Part shown: positions 55,325 through 63,653 of the stretch, piece after piece | How the letters are laid out: each line of letters begins with the position of its first letter | Numbering within the stretch: the stretch's first letter is position 1 | Assembly (NCBI GenBank): GCA_902560315.1 | Contig: CACELG010000001.1 | Coordinates: forward strand, 124,001 to 188,000 | Direction: 5' to 3' | Length of the DNA stretch: 64,000 nucleotides | Source: an uncultured SAR86 cluster bacterium | GTDB lineage: Bacteria > Pseudomonadota > Gammaproteobacteria > Magnimaribacterales > D2472 | Program-made: the position numbers and the translations under genes | Notes under the pieces: model-generated | What the model saw: the letters and a program-made list of their open reading frames with translations, nothing else | What the model was told of the DNA's origin: nothing | The model's database searches: none

Positions 55325-55908
55325 AGTTGGCTTAAGTAAGTGTCGATTCTTTCAGGGTTCATTACAAAACTTGGTTTAAGCTTAGTTGATGCTTCTTTAA
55401 TTTCATCTAGGTTTACAGCTTCGCCAACCTGAATAACCCCAATCATTGCCATCATTACGTGAGGATCACATTGATAAACATATATGCCTTCTGTATCAAG
55501 GGTGACGCTAATATCCATATTCATTTGACCAGCCCAATTTTCAGCTCCTTCTGGAACCATTCCATCAATGGATGCAGAATTATGAGACATATCTACAGCC
55601 TTAAAATTAATTGTATCTCCTACAGAAACTTTTATTACAGCTGGTTCAAATATCATTTGTCCGCCTTCGCCTGAATTCAACATTTTTATAGTATGTTCAG
55701 AACCTTGAGATAACTCTACTTTTTTAACCTCAATCGGAGCTGAGGCCATAACTTGAGTCGCTTGAGCGGCACTTCCACAATCTTGTCCTTCCAAACATAG
55801 TTTTACAGGTACAGATAATCTATCTATAACTGCTTCTTCATACTTCTTTCCATTAAAAAGAACTAAGAAAAATAAAGGAAGTATTAGTAAAAATTTTCTA
55901 TCAATCAT
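55321..55908 (-). CDS. Exported pseudoazurin-like blue copper protein with cysteine-bearing N-terminal extension
   Basis: A 195-residue cupredoxin. The type 1 copper ligands are H109, C147, H150 and M155, with the C-x2-H-x4-M spacing of pseudoazurin. An N-terminal hydrophobic segment exports it. Between the signal and the cupredoxin domain lies VKLCLEGQDCG (C38, C44). This motif resembles the pre-haem segment of some cytochrome c5-type proteins. A roughly 30-residue C-terminal tail follows the copper domain. Probably a periplasmic electron carrier; it neighbours dsbA and cytochrome c4. Confidence 0.85.
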   Translation of the reverse strand: MIDRKFLLILPLFFLVLFNGKKYEEAVIDRLSVPVKLCLEGQDCGSAAQATQVMASAPIEVKKVELSQGSEHTIKMLNSGEGGQMIFEPAVIKVSVGDTINFKAVDMSHNSASIDGMVPEGAENWAGQMNMDISVTLDTEGIYVYQCDPHVMMAMIGVIQVGEAVNLDEIKEASTKLKPSFVMNPERIDTYLSQL

Positions 55909-55912
55909 ATTT

Positions 55913-56536
55913 TTAAGAATTAGGTCTTTGCAGCTCTACGACGTGATCTACAACTTTTAATAACTTTTCGTAAGAACCTTTTGGTTCAATTATATATTTA
56001 CCGTCAACAATTATCATTGGTACTGATGAAACTTTAAGCTGCCTTGCATGCTTGATTGCTCTATTAACTTGCTGTTTAACAGTAAAGGAATTTAGATATT
56101 GCGATGAAACCTCTGGAGCTACTCCAAATTTTTCTAAAAAATCTTGAATAGTATTTGGGTTTTGTAAAAAATTACCTTCTTTATGAATGGTTACAAAAAC
56201 AGCATTATGTGTGGATGGATCTAGTTTTAATGCCTCAATGGTGAAATACAAAGAAGCGTGGAGTTGATGAATGCCTCCCCACGTAACGGGTATTTTGGAT
56301 AGCTTTACATCATCTGTTTGTCTTGATTCCCATGCGTTAATTACAGGATCAAATTGATAGCAAGCATTGCATCCATACCAAAACGTTTCAGAAACCTCAA
56401 CAACACCATCTCTTTTGACAGGTAAAGGATTGTCGACAATCCGATAATCTACGCCAAGCCTGAATTCAGCATTAGTAAGTGCTGTAAAAGATATGATAAA
56501 TATGAAAATTAAACTATTCTTTATGTATTTTTTCAT
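55913..56536 (-). CDS. dsbA: Periplasmic thiol:disulfide interchange protein DsbA
   Basis: A thioredoxin-fold oxidase that introduces disulfides into exported proteins. The 207 residues have a signal peptide, active site C56-N-A-C59 in FWYGCNACYQF and the cis-proline loop SSVPMIIVDG. The dipeptide NA replaces the PH of E. coli, which should lower oxidising power. It overlaps cytochrome c4 by 4 bases. A dsbB-like gene at the window end could recharge it. Confidence 0.92.
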   Translation of the reverse strand: MKKYIKNSLIFIFIISFTALTNAEFRLGVDYRIVDNPLPVKRDGVVEVSETFWYGCNACYQFDPVINAWESRQTDDVKLSKIPVTWGGIHQLHASLYFTIEALKLDPSTHNAVFVTIHKEGNFLQNPNTIQDFLEKFGVAPEVSSQYLNSFTVKQQVNRAIKHARQLKVSSVPMIIVDGKYIIEPKGSYEKLLKVVDHVVELQRPNS

Positions 56537-57198
56537 TGATATAACCCATGCATATAATTGGCCAAAGCATCTATTTCATAATCAGAAAGGTTTTCAGAAA
56601 TTGACTGCATAATATTTGAAGATTCTCCAGCATTTCTTTCTTTAGATCTATAAGCTTTCAGCGTTGATGTTAAATACCCAACTTGTTGTCCTGCTATAGA
56701 GGGATAGCCAGCTAAACTATTCCCTTCTCCGTAGACAGAATGGCAGGATGTACAAGCAGGTATTTGTTTTTTCATATTTCCAAATCTATATAGCTGTGTA
56801 CCTAGTGCTAATAGCTCCTCATCATTTTTTGCCTGGCCTACGGTTGAATTATATTGAGAATAAAAAGCAGCAATATCTTTTAAGTCATCATCACTTAATG
56901 TCTGAAGGTAGGGAGTAACTGACATCATAAGAACGTTCATCCTATCTCCATCTCTAAAATATTTTAGTTGCTCATAAAGATATCTTTGATTCTGGCCTGA
57001 AAGTTTTGGCCAATCAGTACTAATACTATTTCCATCTACTCCATGACATGCAGCGCATGTTTCAACCAACAAAGATCCTTTATTTGCATTGCCTGAAATA
57101 AAAGACTCTGGCATTTCTATTTCTTTAGTTTTATCATCAGCAGCACTTAATACGCCAGTAAAGCTAAAGAAAATATAGAATATTAGAAAATACTTCAT
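56533..57198 (-). CDS. Dihaem cytochrome c4
   Basis: A periplasmic electron carrier with two c-type haem sites: C48-A-A-C51-H52 and a second CTSCH in IPACTSCHSV. The halves are homologous domains. The signal peptide is KYFLIFYIFFSFTGVLSA. I start it at the ATG at 57198 (221 residues). An in-frame ATG at 57240 would place a perfect TATAAT promoter box inside the gene. Likely donor to cytochrome oxidase. The c4-dsbA order beside engB is typical of gammaproteobacteria. Confidence 0.92.
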   Translation of the reverse strand: MKYFLIFYIFFSFTGVLSAADDKTKEIEMPESFISGNANKGSLLVETCAACHGVDGNSISTDWPKLSGQNQRYLYEQLKYFRDGDRMNVLMMSVTPYLQTLSDDDLKDIAAFYSQYNSTVGQAKNDEELLALGTQLYRFGNMKKQIPACTSCHSVYGEGNSLAGYPSIAGQQVGYLTSTLKAYRSKERNAGESSNIMQSISENLSDYEIDALANYMHGLYQ

Positions 57199-57229
57199 TG
57201 AATATAAATTGTGTGTCTTGTAGGTGTGT

Positions 57230-57235
57230 ATTATA
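57230..57235 (-). promoter_or_regulatory. Putative -10 box for cytochrome c4/dsbA
   Basis: Reading on the minus strand, TATAAT occurs 31 bases before the chosen cytochrome c4 start. It supports starting the gene at 57198 rather than at the in-frame ATG at 57240. Confidence 0.4.
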
Positions 57236-57265
57236 AACATAGGTTGATATGATATAAACGGTTAA

Positions 57266-57847
57266 ATGAAAAACCTTTTTAAAAATACAGAGTTTGTTTT
57301 TGGCGTTACAAGCTATAGAAATCTTCCAGAAGATATTGGAAGCGAGGTTTTGCTTGCTGGTAGATCTAATGCTGGTAAATCTAGTGCACTTAATATACTG
57401 ACTGATAATCCAAAGCTAGCAAGAATCAGTAAAACTCCAGGCAGGACAACAGAAATTAATTTCTTTAAAGTAAATGAAGGGCTTATGCTGTTAGACCTTC
57501 CTGGATATGGCTTTGCAAAATCTAGTAAAGCAAAAAAGAAAGATTGGGGCCCATTATTAGGAGAATATTTTCAAAAAAGAAGAGCTTTAACTGCTGTGGT
57601 AATATTTATGGATATTCGTCATCCGCTTAAAGAAAGTGATTGGGAGATGATTCACCTTTGTAGGAATTTTAATGTTCCTTTTATACCGGCTCTTACAAAA
57701 AGCGACAAACTATCAAATAATAATATAAACAAGGCAATTACCTTCATTAAAGATAAGATTCCTGAATCAAATCCCATTGCTATATCTACTAAAGATAAAA
57801 ATGGTTTTGACAAGCTTTCCAAAGAAATAATAAACTTTGTAAAGTAA
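57266..57847 (+). CDS. engB: Ribosome biogenesis GTPase EngB/YsxC
   Basis: A 193-residue GTPase for 50S assembly. G1 is GRSNAGKSS, G3 is DLPGYGFA, G4 is TKSDKL, and the switch region has TPGRTTEINFF. Length is normal. It is divergent from cytochrome c4, as in Pseudomonas-like genomes. Its stop shares one base with the Coq4-like start (TAATG), so the following genes are probably cotranscribed. Confidence 0.96.
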   Translation: MKNLFKNTEFVFGVTSYRNLPEDIGSEVLLAGRSNAGKSSALNILTDNPKLARISKTPGRTTEINFFKVNEGLMLLDLPGYGFAKSSKAKKKDWGPLLGEYFQKRRALTAVVIFMDIRHPLKESDWEMIHLCRNFNVPFIPALTKSDKLSNNNINKAITFIKDKIPESNPIAISTKDKNGFDKLSKEIINFVK

Positions 57848-58350
57848 TGCTTGAATATCAAAAACAAAACTGTGATCTTACCTTGCAAGAAGGATTAGAG
57901 TGTTACTACAACTCTTTTCCTGAGACCACAGAAATATTTGGAGATAATAATGAGTCTGGAACCCTTCTCAGAGACCATGACTGTACACATGTAATTTTTG
58001 GGCTAGATATTTCTATTGAGCAAGAGTCTATTCTTGATAGTTGGGTATTATGGGGAAGCAAATGGGAATTAAAATATTTATTAGGCTATCAAAAACTTCC
58101 CCAGATAAAAAAACTTTATAAAGACTTAGTAAATGAAATAGGATATTTTGGATTCATTAAAATTCTATGGAAGCTTAGTGGTATTAAAAGAAAGGTCATA
58201 TTTAGAACCTTTAAGATGAAGAAGAAATGGCCATTTAAAATGCCCGAAGAGTATCTCTCAATGAAAATTTCGGATCTAAGAGAAATGCATGGTATTAAAG
58301 TTCTTCTTCCTGAAGAAATGATTTATATTCCATTAGAGAGAGTTCATTAA
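57847..58350 (+). CDS. Coq4-like ubiquinone biosynthesis protein
   Basis: A 167-residue protein with the Coq4 metal-binding motif HDxxH-x11-E: H44, D45, H48 and E60 in RDHDCTHVIFGLD and following residues. Eukaryotic Coq4 acts in the ubiquinone pathway, reportedly at ring C1, and bacterial homologues are known. Nearby GSKWELKYLLGY and a basic C-terminal part (KRKVIFRTFKMKKKWPF) fit the family, in which this end contacts membranes. Coupled to engB. Function in this organism is inferred. Confidence 0.72.
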   Translation: MLEYQKQNCDLTLQEGLECYYNSFPETTEIFGDNNESGTLLRDHDCTHVIFGLDISIEQESILDSWVLWGSKWELKYLLGYQKLPQIKKLYKDLVNEIGYFGFIKILWKLSGIKRKVIFRTFKMKKKWPFKMPEEYLSMKISDLREMHGIKVLLPEEMIYIPLERVH

Positions 58351-59292
58351 TTGAAAAGGGTTCTCTTCCTTATCTCAATATTGATTATTATTCCAGGTTG
58401 CTTATATCTCGCTCTAAACAGGGAAAATATTGATATAAATGAATTTAGGTTAAATTCTGGATACGAAGAAGTTAAGTTAAGTGATGGTATAACTTCTTAT
58501 AAAGATATTGGAGATAAAAATAACAAAGTTATTGTTTTAGTTCATGGCGCCACTTTTGGATCACTTGCATATGAAGAATATGTAAATGTCTTTATTGAAA
58601 ATAACTATAGAGTAATAACCTATGACCAATATGGCAGAGGATATTCAGATAGAATACACAGTAACGTAAGTATTGAACTTATGGAAAAACAACTAAAAGA
58701 ACTGATTGAGCATTGTGAAGTTGAAGATGTAATATTATATGGTGTATCTTTTGGTGCTGCAGTTGTAGCTAAATATGCATCAAATAACCCAAAAAACATT
58801 AGTTTTATAGGCTATCAAGTTCCAGTTATTAATTCTGCAAATGTTCCTCTATTATCAATAGTAAAAATTCCTTTATACGGTGACTTATTATCTAGAGGTT
58901 TTTTAGTTCCTGGTGTTTTAAAAAGAATAGAAGAATATGAGGATTTAATGAGTAAAAAGCTATTAGATCATTACATTGGGCAATTTGAGGTCAAAGGAAC
59001 TGAAAAATTTTTTAAAAAATTCTTTTTAGGAAATGCTATGGGGAATAGGCTTAAAGACCATAGCATTATCGGAAATAATTATATACCAAGCTATTTTGCC
59101 TATGCAGAAGATGATATAGAAATAGATTCAAAACTTGTTGATGAAGCAATTAAAAAATACCACAACCCAACAGTTAAAAAATATTCTGGCGGTCATTTTT
59201 TTTCCACTGGGATAGAAAGAGAAGTAGCTCAGGAATTCATTGATAGTATGAAAAATAAAATACCTTCGCAAATAGAAAGGCATATAAATTAA
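58351..59292 (+). CDS. Membrane-anchored alpha/beta hydrolase (possible lipoprotein)
   Basis: A 313-residue hydrolase that starts at TTG next to the Coq4-like stop. The N-terminal hydrophobic segment RVLFLISILIIIPGC ends in a lipobox-like cysteine. The catalytic core has VHGATFG, the GRGYSD turn after DQYG, the nucleophile elbow GVSFGAA, acid candidate in AYAEDDIEID and histidine in GGHFFSTG. Substrate unknown. It may be part of an engB-Coq4-hydrolase-PhoD operon. Confidence 0.82.
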   Translation: MKRVLFLISILIIIPGCLYLALNRENIDINEFRLNSGYEEVKLSDGITSYKDIGDKNNKVIVLVHGATFGSLAYEEYVNVFIENNYRVITYDQYGRGYSDRIHSNVSIELMEKQLKELIEHCEVEDVILYGVSFGAAVVAKYASNNPKNISFIGYQVPVINSANVPLLSIVKIPLYGDLLSRGFLVPGVLKRIEEYEDLMSKKLLDHYIGQFEVKGTEKFFKKFFLGNAMGNRLKDHSIIGNNYIPSYFAYAEDDIEIDSKLVDEAIKKYHNPTVKKYSGGHFFSTGIEREVAQEFIDSMKNKIPSQIERHIN

Positions 59293-59295
59293 CTA

Positions 59296-60888
59296 GTGTA
59301 TTCAAGAAGAACTTTCTTAAAAATTACAGCAGGAATAATTGGCTTGTTTAGTGGAGGGTTCATATTACGAAACTCTAATAATCAAAAAGTAAAACACATA
59401 TTGGCCTCAGCCAGTCATGAGAAATTAGCGCTTAGTGTATCTTTGTCTAAAAAAACTTCGAGGTTAGAGTTGGTATTGGATGATAGGGTTGTTATTAAAG
59501 GGATTCAAACAGATAGGATAGGAACAAACTGGAAATTCATATCGAACAAGCTTCTATCGAATAACACATATAAACTTCGATTGATGTCAGAAGGTGAAGG
59601 TATTTATAAGTCATGGAACCTTAAGACCTTCCCTAGTCCAGATGCTAAAGTTGAAAATGTTTCAATAATGTCTTTCACTTGTGCTGGTGGTCCGGAGGGA
59701 TTTAAAATCTCAGGTAAAGAGTTCTTTAAACCTTTTAGATTTCGACAAAAAGTCTTTGATGAAGGATTGTCTATGAACCCAGATTTTGCAATTTCTATAG
59801 GTGATCACATTTACTGGGATCTTAGAGGTCAAAATGCTCCTCAGATTGGTCGTAGAAATAAGTTAATAAAATTTTTTTTAGGAAGTTATATTGGTCTTGT
59901 CTATGGTTCTTTTAATAGATCTGAAAAAGCGAATAGCTCAAAAAATGAAAAAGTTCTTAAGAATATTGGTAATGAACAAATAGCATCTCTTTATGGGACA
60001 AGATTTAAGAGTACGCCGATTTTCTTTATTCCTGATGATCATGATTATTTTGAAAATGATGATGCTGAAAAAGAACTTGTGACATTCCCTGCAGATAACT
60101 TCAGTAAAGATATTTTTAAAAAAATGGCTGACTTATTTTATCCTCCTTTATTAGATACTCCAGATGGAAAGCCCGGTAGAAAAATTGGCAGGATTAGATA
60201 TGGAAATGTTTTTGAGGGTTTGATGGCAGATTGTGCAGGTGATATGACCTTAGGCGATAAAAACGCTGTATTAATTTCTAAGCAAAATGAAGAATGGCTC
60301 TTATCTAGAATAAAAGATTCTCAAGTCAAGCATTTAGCATTTATTCCCTCGCATCCTTTTGGATACACTGCCGGCAAATGGCGAGAGTGGTATCCGGATG
60401 TAGTAGCTGAAGAAGGAGCTACTGGAACTATATCTAATGAGCTGCTCTCTGAAGTAAAAGGATCTCTTACGACTGATGTAAGTAAATATCTTTGGCAGGA
60501 GGGATGGTTTCTTCAGCACCAAAGGTTGATCAAATCTATTTCTAAAAGAAAAGGCTCAAGATTAATATTTTCCGGTGATATACATGCAATTGGTGCTGCT
60601 TCAATAATGCAATCAGGTGATATTAAATTAAAAAATGAAGTAAGAACTTTCTTAGTAGGGCCTGTCGGAAGCTCTAGTGCCGGGTGGCCATCCTTTGCAA
60701 GAGGCATAACAGCAGACAATCCTAAATCCTTGATATGTAATCCGGTCTTCAAAACTATAGAAGAAAACGGGTTTACTTTTTTTAAATTTGGCAAGGAATC
60801 TGTAGCAGAGATTATATCCTGTGGAGGTCATGATTCAGAAAATGAAGATACTGGAGAAATAGTTTCTAATAACAAGGTTTATTTATAA
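59296..60888 (+). CDS. Tat-exported PhoD-like metallophosphoesterase
   Basis: A 530-residue alkaline phosphatase/PhoD-like protein. The N-terminus is a twin-arginine signal: SRRTFLK followed by hydrophobic ITAGIIGLFSGGF. Metal-binding motifs are GDHIYW (D170), DDHDYF (D248, H249) and SGDIHAIG (D428, H430). The start is GTG, three bases after the upstream hydrolase. It likely cleaves phosphate mono- or diesters outside the cytoplasm, useful for phosphorus scavenging. Exact substrate is unknown. Confidence 0.83.
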   Translation: MYSRRTFLKITAGIIGLFSGGFILRNSNNQKVKHILASASHEKLALSVSLSKKTSRLELVLDDRVVIKGIQTDRIGTNWKFISNKLLSNNTYKLRLMSEGEGIYKSWNLKTFPSPDAKVENVSIMSFTCAGGPEGFKISGKEFFKPFRFRQKVFDEGLSMNPDFAISIGDHIYWDLRGQNAPQIGRRNKLIKFFLGSYIGLVYGSFNRSEKANSSKNEKVLKNIGNEQIASLYGTRFKSTPIFFIPDDHDYFENDDAEKELVTFPADNFSKDIFKKMADLFYPPLLDTPDGKPGRKIGRIRYGNVFEGLMADCAGDMTLGDKNAVLISKQNEEWLLSRIKDSQVKHLAFIPSHPFGYTAGKWREWYPDVVAEEGATGTISNELLSEVKGSLTTDVSKYLWQEGWFLQHQRLIKSISKRKGSRLIFSGDIHAIGAASIMQSGDIKLKNEVRTFLVGPVGSSSAGWPSFARGITADNPKSLICNPVFKTIEENGFTFFKFGKESVAEIISCGGHDSENEDTGEIVSNNKVYL

Positions 60889-60917
60889 ATAATTTGAGGC
60901 ATTATTTAATATGTTAT

Positions 60918-63590
60918 TTAGTGAGCTTCATTCCAATTATTTCCAATAGCAGCTTCTGCAATCAATGGAATATTTAATTCTACTGTTTGCTCCATAGTAT
61001 CTTTCATCATTTTCATAACTTTATCAGCATTTTCCTTTGGGCATTCAAAAACTAATTCATCGTGAACCTGCATAATCATTTTTACTTCTTGCATTTCATT
61101 TAATAAAAGCTGATCAATGTCGAGCATAGCCTTCTTGATAATATCTGCTGCTGAACCCTGAAGCGGAGCATTAATGGCAGCTCTTTCCGCTGCTTGTCTT
61201 CTCAAACCATTAGCTGCGTTAATTTCATTTAAATAAAGTCGTCTACCCATAATAGTTTCAACAAACTTATCTTCTTTTGCCTTAGCTTTTATATTATCCA
61301 TATAGTCTCTAACACCAGTGTATCTAGCAAAATAAGTATCGAGGTATTCTTGTGCTTCTGCTCTAGGAATGCCAAGCTGCCTTGTTAAACCAAAAGCTGA
61401 CATCCCATACATTAGACCAAAGTTAATTGCTTTTGCGCTTCTTCTTTGATCTTGACTTACATCGTCTATTGAAACACCAAAAACTTCTGCGGCAGTTGAC
61501 GAGTGAACATCAATATTGTTGTTGAAGGCATGAGTCAGATTTTTATCATTAGATAAATGAGCCATAATTCTTAATTCAATTTGAGAATAATCTGCTGATA
61601 TAAGAGTATTGCCTTTCTCTGGAACAAAAGCCTCTCTAATTCTTCTACCTTCTGCAGTCTTAATTGGAATATTTTGAAGATTGGGTTCGGTGGATGAAAG
61701 CCTTCCAGTTGAAGTTACAGCCTGCTGGTAAGAGGTATGAATTCTTTCTGTTTTTGGATTCTCTATGTTTATCAGGCTATCGGTATAAGTAGATTTTAGT
61801 TTTGCTAACGTTCTATATTGCAAAATAATCTTTGGTAGCTCATATTCTTCTGAAAGCCTTTTAAGAGTATCTTCATTTGTTGAGGGTTGTCCTTTTGGAG
61901 TCTTTTTTAGAACAGGAAGTTTTTGTTTCTCATATAAAATTTCTAGTAATTGCTTTGGAGAATCTAGATTAAACTCTTCACCAGCAATCTTATATGCTTG
62001 AGATGAAAGGTCGTCTATTTTTAAACCAAGTTCTTTCGAATGTTTGGCTAATTTTTTCTTATCTATCTTTGCTCCATTTTGTTCTACTCTAGATAAAACA
62101 TGAACAAGTGGATATTCAATGTCATGTAATAGCTTTTCTTGATTTGGCTTTTCTTTGAGCATTGGTGCTAAAACGTTATAAAGTCTCAAAGTTATATCGG
62201 CATCTTCAGCAGCATAATCAGATGCAACATCTAGTTTAACTTCTGAAAAGCTTATTTGTTTTGATGCTGTTCCAGTCACATCAGTATATTTAGTAGTTGT
62301 ATAATTTAAATAATAGTCTGCAAGCCTATCCATTCCATGACGAGTTGCTGTGCTATTTAATACATATGACATAAGCATAGTGTCAGCAAGAAATTTTGTG
62401 ATTTTAATTCCATGTCTAGCTAAGATAGGTATATCAAATTTTAAATTTTGTCCTATTGCCTTATCCTGATTTTTTTCTATTATTGGTCCTAGGTTATCTA
62501 CCACATAATCCATACTCAATTGTTTTGGACAATCTTCATAAGAGTGAGCTATTGGGATATAGCATGCCTCGTTCTCAGAAATAGAAAGAGATATACCTAT
62601 TAAGTTGGCTGACACTGTATCTACAGAATCGGTCTCTGTATCAATTGCAAAAGCTTTAGACTTATTAATCTTTGTAATCCAGTCTCTTAGGCTTTTTTCA
62701 TCCAGTACTGTTTCATAATTTGAATCCTTCTTTGAATCTTCTTTTTGTTTGCCTTTATTGACTGATTTAAATTCCAAGTTTGAAAAAATTTTATCTAATT
62801 CTTCATCATTAGGATTAAAAACCAAAAGATCTTCAAATTTTTGATTCAAATCAACATCAGTTTTTAACGATACCAATTCAATATTCCTATCAATGTCATC
62901 AAGTGCATTTCTAAGATTTTCTCCAACAACACCTGTTATTGAATCAGCGTTATCTTTAATACCTTGTATATCACCATATTCATTTAACCATTTGGCTGCT
63001 GTTTTTTGTCCAACTTTTGGAACTCCAGGAATATTATCTGAGGCATCACCTACTAGTGCGAGCATATCTCTTATTTGGTTAGGCTTTACGCCAAACTTTT
63101 CAAGTACGCTCTCTTCATTGAAGATTTTGTGCTTCATAGTGTCCATAATTGTTGTGTGGGGATCTTCAACAAGCTGCATCAAATCTTTATCCAATGAAGA
63201 TATAACACATTTATATTTGGCATCTTTTGCCATCCGTGAAATGGTTGCTATGACATCATCAGCTTCAACTCCTTCAATTTCAATTAAAGGGAATCCTATT
63301 GCACGGCATATTGATTTAACAGGAATAAGTTGATCTCTTAATTCATCTGGCATAGGCGGTCTGTTGGCTTTATATTCTGAATAAATATCGCTTCTAAAAG
63401 TTTTACCTTTTGCATCAAACACAACAATTATTGGAGAGCCTTCGCTATCCTTTTTAAGATTCATTAGCATATTTGTTACTCCCTTTACTGCGCCTGTAGG
63501 TTTGCCAGAGGAAGTGCTCAGGGGTGGCATTGCATGAAATGCCCTATATAAATATGAGGATCCGTCTATTACAAAAATTCTATCTTTCAT
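60918..63590 (-). CDS. polA: DNA polymerase I
   Basis: An 890-residue polymerase for Okazaki-fragment processing and repair. The N-terminal 5'-3' exonuclease domain begins with FVIDGSSYLYRAFHAMP. The 3'-5' proofreading domain keeps its acidic residues (AFAIDTETDS, GQNLKFDIPIL, YAAEDADITLRLY). The polymerase domain has SADYSQIELRIMAHLS, RRSAKAINFGLMYGMS and MQVHDELVFE. All three activities appear intact. Close to engB, as in many gammaproteobacteria. Confidence 0.98.
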   Translation of the reverse strand: MKDRIFVIDGSSYLYRAFHAMPPLSTSSGKPTGAVKGVTNMLMNLKKDSEGSPIIVVFDAKGKTFRSDIYSEYKANRPPMPDELRDQLIPVKSICRAIGFPLIEIEGVEADDVIATISRMAKDAKYKCVISSLDKDLMQLVEDPHTTIMDTMKHKIFNEESVLEKFGVKPNQIRDMLALVGDASDNIPGVPKVGQKTAAKWLNEYGDIQGIKDNADSITGVVGENLRNALDDIDRNIELVSLKTDVDLNQKFEDLLVFNPNDEELDKIFSNLEFKSVNKGKQKEDSKKDSNYETVLDEKSLRDWITKINKSKAFAIDTETDSVDTVSANLIGISLSISENEACYIPIAHSYEDCPKQLSMDYVVDNLGPIIEKNQDKAIGQNLKFDIPILARHGIKITKFLADTMLMSYVLNSTATRHGMDRLADYYLNYTTTKYTDVTGTASKQISFSEVKLDVASDYAAEDADITLRLYNVLAPMLKEKPNQEKLLHDIEYPLVHVLSRVEQNGAKIDKKKLAKHSKELGLKIDDLSSQAYKIAGEEFNLDSPKQLLEILYEKQKLPVLKKTPKGQPSTNEDTLKRLSEEYELPKIILQYRTLAKLKSTYTDSLINIENPKTERIHTSYQQAVTSTGRLSSTEPNLQNIPIKTAEGRRIREAFVPEKGNTLISADYSQIELRIMAHLSNDKNLTHAFNNNIDVHSSTAAEVFGVSIDDVSQDQRRSAKAINFGLMYGMSAFGLTRQLGIPRAEAQEYLDTYFARYTGVRDYMDNIKAKAKEDKFVETIMGRRLYLNEINAANGLRRQAAERAAINAPLQGSAADIIKKAMLDIDQLLLNEMQEVKMIMQVHDELVFECPKENADKVMKMMKDTMEQTVELNIPLIAEAAIGNNWNEAH

Positions 63591-63629
63591 GTTTGTCTTT
63601 TATATAATGTATTATGACTCCTGTTTTTC

Positions 63630-63635
63630 TATAAT
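63630..63635 (+). promoter_or_regulatory. Putative -10 box upstream of dsbB
   Basis: A perfect TATAAT lies 18 bases before the ATG. The -35 region is not clear. The gap to polA is only 63 bases. Confidence 0.35.
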
Positions 63636-63653
63636 GGAAAAAATTAAATAAAA

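Noticed and set aside
57199-57240. Fourteen-residue N-terminal extension of cytochrome c4.
   Set aside because: Would put residues before the signal peptide and contains a TATAAT promoter box.
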